Assembly: GCA_025454875.1 (NCBI GenBank)
Contig: JALONP010000006.1
Location: forward strand, 1-64,000
Source of the DNA: Bacteroidia bacterium
GTDB lineage: Bacteria > Bacteroidota > Bacteroidia > UKL13-3
DNA length: 64,000 nt
Direction of reading: 5' to 3'
The translations under genes and the position numbers were made by a program. Positions within the stretch are counted from its first letter, which is position 1. Each line of letters begins with the position of its first letter. The notes under the pieces were generated by a model. The model had not been told where the DNA came from. It saw nothing but the letters and a program-made list of their open reading frames with translations, and ran no database searches. Of this stretch, positions 58,501 to 64,000 are shown piece after piece.

Positions 58501-59598
58501 CTACTTTACATTCTTTCTTCTATTCTTTTCATAATCTTCAAACACAAAATGTCCTAACCCTTTGAGCGAACTATAAAATGCTCGTCCATTGTTTACTTTG
58601 GTAAAATCGCGCACAAACTGTTGGAGGTATGGATCGCTTGCAATCATAAACGTGGTGATATTAATGCCAAGTCTGCGGCATTGTGCTGCTTGGTTTAGTG
58701 TTTTGTTAATGATTTTGCGGTCGAGCCCGAAACTGTTCTGGTAATATCCATTTCCCTCTTTCAAACAGGTTGGTTTACCATCAGTAATCATCAAAATTTG
58801 TTTGTTGGGATTTTTTCTTCGCCTTAATAGATCCATAGCCAACTCAAGACCAGCGTAGGTATTGGTATGATATGGTCCAACTTGAAGATAAGGTAAATCT
58901 TTCACTTGAATTGGCCATGCATCGTTGCCAAACACCAAAATATCCAAGGTATCTTTGGGGTAACGCGTTTGGATTAACTCGGCTAAGGCCATGGCAACCT
59001 TCTTTGCAGGGGTAATGCGGTCTTCACCATATAAAATCATTGAATGCGAAATATCAATCATGAGTGCCGTAGCCATTTGTGATTTGTGTTCGCGTTCATT
59101 TACTTGCAAATCGCTTTCACTTAATTCGAACTGTTCAATACCATGGTTGATTTGTGCATTTTGAATACTTTGCGTAAGGTCTAATTGATCAAATCCATCC
59201 CCAAATTCGAAAGGCCGCGAACCACTCCCCAATTCATCACCGATACCAATACGAGGTGTTTGGTGATTGCCTTTAGGTGTTTTTTTTATCTTACCAAATA
59301 TCTCCTCGAGCGCATTTTTACGGATGGTTTGGTTGGTTTTACTTGTTGGTGTAAAATCATCTGGGGTATTACCTTTTTGAATGTATCCTTTTTGTTCAAG
59401 GTCATTGATAAAATCACCCATTCCGTAATCCTTTGAGGTAATGTGGTGCTGTTGGTCAATCTGGTTCATCCAAGACAATGCCTCAGCCACATCGCCATTA
59501 GTGTATTGCATAAGTTGCAAAAAAAGCTGAAGCAGTTGCTCAAACGGGCTTCCAGAAGCTGGTTGTGGTTTGTAAGCAGAAAAAGCGTATCCAATCAT
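58501..59598 (-). CDS. VWA domain-containing protein
   Basis: MIDAS ALMIDISHSMILYGEDRITPAKKVAMALAELI; NTYAGLELAMDLLRRRKNPNKQILMITDGKPT. Confidence 0.88.
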   Translation of the reverse strand: MIGYAFSAYKPQPASGSPFEQLLQLFLQLMQYTNGDVAEALSWMNQIDQQHHITSKDYGMGDFINDLEQKGYIQKGNTPDDFTPTSKTNQTIRKNALEEIFGKIKKTPKGNHQTPRIGIGDELGSGSRPFEFGDGFDQLDLTQSIQNAQINHGIEQFELSESDLQVNEREHKSQMATALMIDISHSMILYGEDRITPAKKVAMALAELIQTRYPKDTLDILVFGNDAWPIQVKDLPYLQVGPYHTNTYAGLELAMDLLRRRKNPNKQILMITDGKPTCLKEGNGYYQNSFGLDRKIINKTLNQAAQCRRLGINITTFMIASDPYLQQFVRDFTKVNNGRAFYSSLKGLGHFVFEDYEKNRRKNVK

Positions 59599-59653
59599 AA
59601 AAGTTTAACGAATATACCATACAAATTGTTGAGAAGGCAGGAAGTTTTTCATG

Positions 59654-59661
59654 TATTTTCG
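59654..59661 (+). promoter_or_regulatory. Putative -7 box TATTTTCG seven bases upstream of ATG 59669
   Basis: Near match to TAnnTTTG; overlaps the false upstream ATG of the track ORF. Confidence 0.4.
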
Positions 59662-59668
59662 CCACCGT

Positions 59669-60694
59669 ATGAAAAAACACTTTTGCTTAGCTGCACTTTC
59701 CCTATTTGTATGCACTGTATCTTTTGCTCAAAAACAATGGATGGTAGCCTTTTACAACCAAGAAAACTTGTTTGACACCATTGACGATCCGGAACGGAAT
59801 GACAATGAGTTTTTACCAAAAGCTAAAAACGAATGGAATACCGAAAAATACCAGAACAAACTTTCGAATATGGCCAAAGTAATTGCCAGCATGAACCAAG
59901 GAAAAGGGCCAGATATACTAGGCTTGTGCGAGGTTGAAAACAAAACGGTATTGCAAGATTTGGTAAAACAGCCTGCGGTGGCCAAAGCAAAATATGCCTT
60001 TGTTCATTTTGAATCGCCTGATGAACGCAGCATTGATAACGCCTTATTGTACCAACCTAAAAAATTTGATTTGGATACTGCCTATCCAATTGCAATTACA
60101 TTTCCTGAAAATCCACGCTCTAAAACACGTGATATTTTGTTGGTAAAATTAACAGAGCGTAAATCAAAGCAGCATTTAATTGTGTTGGTCAATCATTTTC
60201 CATCGAGGCTTGGAGGACAGAACGAAAGTGAACCTAAGCGGATTAGGGCAGCTGCTATTTTACGCCAAGTGTATGATAGCATTAGCAGAGTTGATGCAAA
60301 TGCAGGGATTGTGTTAATGGGCGACTTTAATGACGAACCTACCAATACGAGCATGGCCAACACCTTGCAAGGAAGACCTACTGAAGAAAATACCATAGGA
60401 ACAGATTTGTTTAATGCAATGTTCAAATTAAAAAGCCAAGGCATCGGCTCTCATTACTACAAAGGTGAATGGAGTGCATTGGACCAAATATTGATAAGCA
60501 ATAACTTATTGCATTGCCGTTTACGTGTTTGCTACAAAGAATCTTCTGCGAGTGTTTACAAACAAGATTGGATGTTGGAAACAAATGAAAAATTTAAAGG
60601 CGCTCCGTTACGCACCTTTGCTGGGAAAAAATACCTGAATGGTTTTAGTGATCATTTACCTGTATACATTATGCTTACACCTGCCAGAAAATAA
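59669..60694 (+). CDS. Endonuclease/exonuclease/phosphatase family protein, secreted
   Basis: Signal peptide MKKHFCLAALSLFVCTVSFAQ; NQENLFD, DILGLCEVENK, NHFPSR, LMGDFNDEP, FSDHLPVYI. Confidence 0.9.
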   Translation: MKKHFCLAALSLFVCTVSFAQKQWMVAFYNQENLFDTIDDPERNDNEFLPKAKNEWNTEKYQNKLSNMAKVIASMNQGKGPDILGLCEVENKTVLQDLVKQPAVAKAKYAFVHFESPDERSIDNALLYQPKKFDLDTAYPIAITFPENPRSKTRDILLVKLTERKSKQHLIVLVNHFPSRLGGQNESEPKRIRAAAILRQVYDSISRVDANAGIVLMGDFNDEPTNTSMANTLQGRPTEENTIGTDLFNAMFKLKSQGIGSHYYKGEWSALDQILISNNLLHCRLRVCYKESSASVYKQDWMLETNEKFKGAPLRTFAGKKYLNGFSDHLPVYIMLTPARK

Positions 60695-60717
60695 TTTAAC
60701 GCCTTAATTGTACAACA

Positions 60718-61407
60718 ATGCAACACAATGAACAACACTTTTCGGGGTCGCAAACGGTACGTGATATGGTTATTGGTTTAAGCGATGGCTTAACGGTTCC
60801 ATTTGCGTTGGCCGCAGGATTAACCGGAGCCATCCAACAAAACGATTTGATTGTAACGGCTGGTATGGCCGAAATTGTTGCTGGTTCAATTGCGATGGGA
60901 TTGGGAGGTTATTTAGCTGGTAAAACGGAGATTGAACATTATGATGCAGAGTTAAAAAGAGAGTATGCGGAAGTTGAACAGTTTCCAGAAAAGGAAAAAC
61001 AAGAGGTGACCGAAGTGCTGGAATCATTTGGCTTATCAGAAACAGATGCTCAAACGGTTGTAAACTCGCTTTCTAAAGACAAACATAAATGGGTGCAGTT
61101 TATGATGCGTTTTGAACTCGGATTGGAAAAGCCCGATTTAAACCGTGCACGAACCAGCGCCCTCACTATTGGGTTATCGTATATTGCTGGAGGCATTGTT
61201 CCATTAAGTGCTTACTTTTTTACCCCAACAGCAAACCAAGGTCTGATTTATTCTTGTGTAATTACAGGCATTGCGCTTTTTGGTTTTGGTTATTTAAAAA
61301 GTGCCATTATCGGGCAATCGCCTATTTGGGGAGCACTTCGTATCACAGGAATTGGGGCATTGGCTGCGGCATCTGCGTATGCGATTGCGCATCTTTTCCA
61401 ATCATAA
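60718..61407 (+). CDS. VIT1/CCC1 transporter family protein
   Basis: VRDMVIGLSDGLTVPFALAAGLTGA, EIVAGSIAMGLGGYLAGKTEIEHY, ALTIGLSYIAGGIVPLSAYFF. Confidence 0.92.
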   Translation: MQHNEQHFSGSQTVRDMVIGLSDGLTVPFALAAGLTGAIQQNDLIVTAGMAEIVAGSIAMGLGGYLAGKTEIEHYDAELKREYAEVEQFPEKEKQEVTEVLESFGLSETDAQTVVNSLSKDKHKWVQFMMRFELGLEKPDLNRARTSALTIGLSYIAGGIVPLSAYFFTPTANQGLIYSCVITGIALFGFGYLKSAIIGQSPIWGALRITGIGALAAASAYAIAHLFQS

Positions 61408-61510
61408 TCAGTTGTTTTGGGAGGTAATTGGCAATCCAATTTGAGCACAAGGCAAATTAATTGTATGTTGCACTCATCTATTTATTTACCGATTAAATTA
61501 ATAAACCTGC

Positions 61511-62026
61511 TTGAAACGATTATTGTATCTTAATGCCCGTACAATCCGATTGGTAGTTGTTGCCGCGTTCATATGTTCTTGTTCAAATAGCTTTGCTCAA
61601 CAAAAAGTTGAAATTGGAAAAGCTGTTAACAACCAATACGAGATTACTGCTGATACAACAGCATTGCGTAAAGCGCTTCAACAAACCTTGAGAGATGGGA
61701 CACAAATAGACACCATGTATATTGAATCGGTTCAACAATGGCATTATTTAATTGGGAAAGGCAAGCTTAAAGATTACCGGAAATTAATTGCTGTTCAATT
61801 GACTTATGATATCAATACTAGAACGTATTACGCTGTGGATGGAATGAGCCATAAAACCTGTGCATCGGCTGGTTGCAAGAATTGTGTTCCGTTCAAAGAA
61901 AACGGAAACATTATTGGTTGCAATTGCAAAGACCAATCATCCGTAAGCAATCAGTGTACATTTAAAACAGAACCAAATAGCCTTTTCTACAAACAATTGG
62001 TTCATTATTTAAAGATCAAAACTTAA
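61511..62026 (+). CDS. Hypothetical secreted protein with Cys-rich C-terminus
   Basis: 171 aa, TTG start; CASAGCKNCVPFKENGNIIGCNCKDQSSVSNQC. Confidence 0.6.
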   Translation: MKRLLYLNARTIRLVVVAAFICSCSNSFAQQKVEIGKAVNNQYEITADTTALRKALQQTLRDGTQIDTMYIESVQQWHYLIGKGKLKDYRKLIAVQLTYDINTRTYYAVDGMSHKTCASAGCKNCVPFKENGNIIGCNCKDQSSVSNQCTFKTEPNSLFYKQLVHYLKIKT

Positions 62027-62044
62027 TACTGTAATTTGCCGAGT

Positions 62045-64000
62045 ATGCAATTTGTGTATCCATGGTTCTTAACTGCCCTTGCGAGTATTGCCATACCGAT
62101 TGTGATTCATTTGTTTCACTTTAGGAGGTATAAGCAGTTGGTTTTCCCAGATATTCGGTTTTTAAAACAAGTACAAGAACAAACACAACGCAACCATAAA
62201 CTTAAAGATTTACTGGTGCTCTTGTCCCGTATATTACTAATTACCTCTTTGGTGTTTGCATTCGCACAACCTTATTTACCAGCAACACAGGGTATGGTAA
62301 CTGGAGCCAAAGCCGTTTTCATATTTGTGGACAATACCTACTCTATGGAACAACAAGGAGATGAAGGTCCGTTGTTGGAGCAAGCCAAAAACAAGGCACG
62401 CGCAATTGTTCAATCATATGAACCCAGTGCTGTTTTCCAAATTGCGACCCATTTAAGTGATGGTAGATACCAACGCTTTGTGAATGCAACGGAAGCCATT
62501 CAATTAATTGATGAAGTAACTGCCAGTACAGGAAGCATTAAGCTCGAATGGGAAATAGAGCGCATGCAACAGCAATTAAAACAAAGTGGCAAACCCACCC
62601 GAATTGGTTATTTTATTTCCGATTTTCAGCAACAAATGGGTAAGCCAAACCCTGCTAGTATCGACTCAGCAGTGTGGATGAATTGGGTTCCAATTACAAC
62701 CAATGAACTGAACAATTTATACCTTGATTCGGCTTGGTGCAATACACCCCTTATTCAACCCAATAAGCCCATTACTTTAAACTGTTTGTTGCGCAATTCA
62801 GGTGATACCAAAGTGGACGAATTGCCTGTTTCGTTATTTGTTAATGGCATCCAAAAGGGCTTGCAAAACACCTCCATAGATGCTAAAGGGGCAAGCAGGC
62901 TTACGTTCACCATTAATGCCAATGAAACGGAAACTATGCTCATTGAGTTTCGGATTCAAGATGCTGTTATTCCATTCGACAACCATTTGTACGGAGTATT
63001 AACACCTGTAACCACAATTGATGTTTTGGCTATTTACAACAACAAGCCAAACCCTTACATTCAAGCGGTACTTGAACTAGACCCAGTATACAAATTGCAG
63101 CAAATGCCTGCTGCACAAATTGATTATGCAAATTGGGCTTCGAAACAATGTATCTTTTTATTGGAACCAACACAAATTACAAGTGGTCAACTTGAGGAGT
63201 TGCAAAAATATGTGAACCAAGGAGGGCAATTGGTTATTGTGCCTCCAGCAAACGTTGACATGAATATGGGATTAAATTCCTTGTTGATGTCGTTACAAAT
63301 GCCCGTTTTTGAAAGGTGGCAAACAAGCGCTATGCAAGTGCAAACATTTAACTTAAAAGATGTATTGTTTAGGGAAGTGTTTTTAAGGCTGCCACAGCAA
63401 CTTGATTTACCCAAGATAACTGGTTGGTATGATTTGGCAAGCACTGCCAATACTAGGGGTAACGCGCTTATCACTATGGCCAACGAAAAACCATTAGCCT
63501 GGAAAGGCAGCTATGGCAAAGGAACGGTTATTGTTTTTGCAACACCATTTACAACAGCAACAACCAACTTGGTCAAACACGCTTTGTTTGTGCCTTTGGT
63601 ACTTAAAATGGGAATGGGCAAACAAACACCGCGGGCCATGTATTACAAACTTGGAGCTGGCGGCATGCTTACGCTACCCAATAATGCCCCTAAAGGATTG
63701 TATGCTATTCGAAATCAAAAGCAAACGTGGGTAGACGATGCCATTAACCAAGATGGCCGTTTGGTATTATCATTGCAACAACCCTTTAACCAAGCAGGAT
63801 GGTACCAGGTTACACCAAACAATTCTGAAAAAGTATTGCTATCAATGGCATTAAATGATGACCGCAAAGAATCGGAACTTGCTGTGTGGAGTACCGCTGA
63901 TATTGAAGCCATGCTTGGAGCCTGGCCTAAGCACCAGTTATATAAAGGAGGCGATGTGGTTTTAAAACAAGCCATAGCCGACCAGCTAAAGGGAGTACCA
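62045..64000 (+). CDS. BatA/vWA-domain (aerotolerance-like) membrane protein, truncated by window end
   Basis: Read directly: MQFVYPWFLTALASIAIPIVIHLFHFRRYKQLVFPDIRFLKQVQEQTQRNHKLKDLLVLLSRILLI...FIFVDNTYSMEQQGDEGPLLEQAKNKA; absent from the track as no stop is reached. Confidence 0.85.
   Translation, partial: MQFVYPWFLTALASIAIPIVIHLFHFRRYKQLVFPDIRFLKQVQEQTQRNHKLKDLLVLLSRILLITSLVFAFAQPYLPATQGMVTGAKAVFIFVDNTYSMEQQGDEGPLLEQAKNKARAIVQSYEPSAVFQIATHLSDGRYQRFVNATEAIQLIDEVTASTGSIKLEWEIERMQQQLKQSGKPTRIGYFISDFQQQMGKPNPASIDSAVWMNWVPITTNELNNLYLDSAWCNTPLIQPNKPITLNCLLRNSGDTKVDELPVSLFVNGIQKGLQNTSIDAKGASRLTFTINANETETMLIEFRIQDAVIPFDNHLYGVLTPVTTIDVLAIYNNKPNPYIQAVLELDPVYKLQQMPAAQIDYANWASKQCIFLLEPTQITSGQLEELQKYVNQGGQLVIVPPANVDMNMGLNSLLMSLQMPVFERWQTSAMQVQTFNLKDVLFREVFLRLPQQLDLPKITGWYDLASTANTRGNALITMANEKPLAWKGSYGKGTVIVFATPFTTATTNLVKHALFVPLVLKMGMGKQTPRAMYYKLGAGGMLTLPNNAPKGLYAIRNQKQTWVDDAINQDGRLVLSLQQPFNQAGWYQVTPNNSEKVLLSMALNDDRKESELAVWSTADIEAMLGAWPKHQLYKGGDVVLKQAIADQLKGVP

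Overview
The window is a contiguous piece of a Bacteroidota chromosome. Evidence for the assignment: gldD/gldE beside ssb and mutY, a T9SS type A sorting domain, TonB receptor + DUF4249, DUF349/DUF3078/DUF4403/DUF4835 families, and TAnnTTTG-type -7 promoter boxes. Most of it is ordinary housekeeping DNA: about 50 supported protein genes, and no rRNA, tRNA, CRISPR array or transposase that I could recognise. The most accessory-looking locus is 55139..58390 (-), a lone 1083-aa protein. It joins an intact calcineurin-like metallophosphoesterase to a STAND/NB-ARC-like module with an apparently degenerate P-loop and a helical-repeat (TPR-like) C-terminus, so it is a candidate single-gene immune/conflict effector. 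Other points worth a second look: a LOG-family gene interrupted by one in-frame amber codon (42988..42990); a 29-aa ribosomal-type ORF missing from the ORF track (7910..7999); several REP-like or palindromic intergenic elements (1820, 24693, 26102, 28124, 37531-37925, 49627-49732); predicted near-leaderless promoters; abutting CATATG divergent starts; and three convergent gene pairs whose stop codons abut or overlap. All calls come from reading the sequence and supplied translations. No database search was run.
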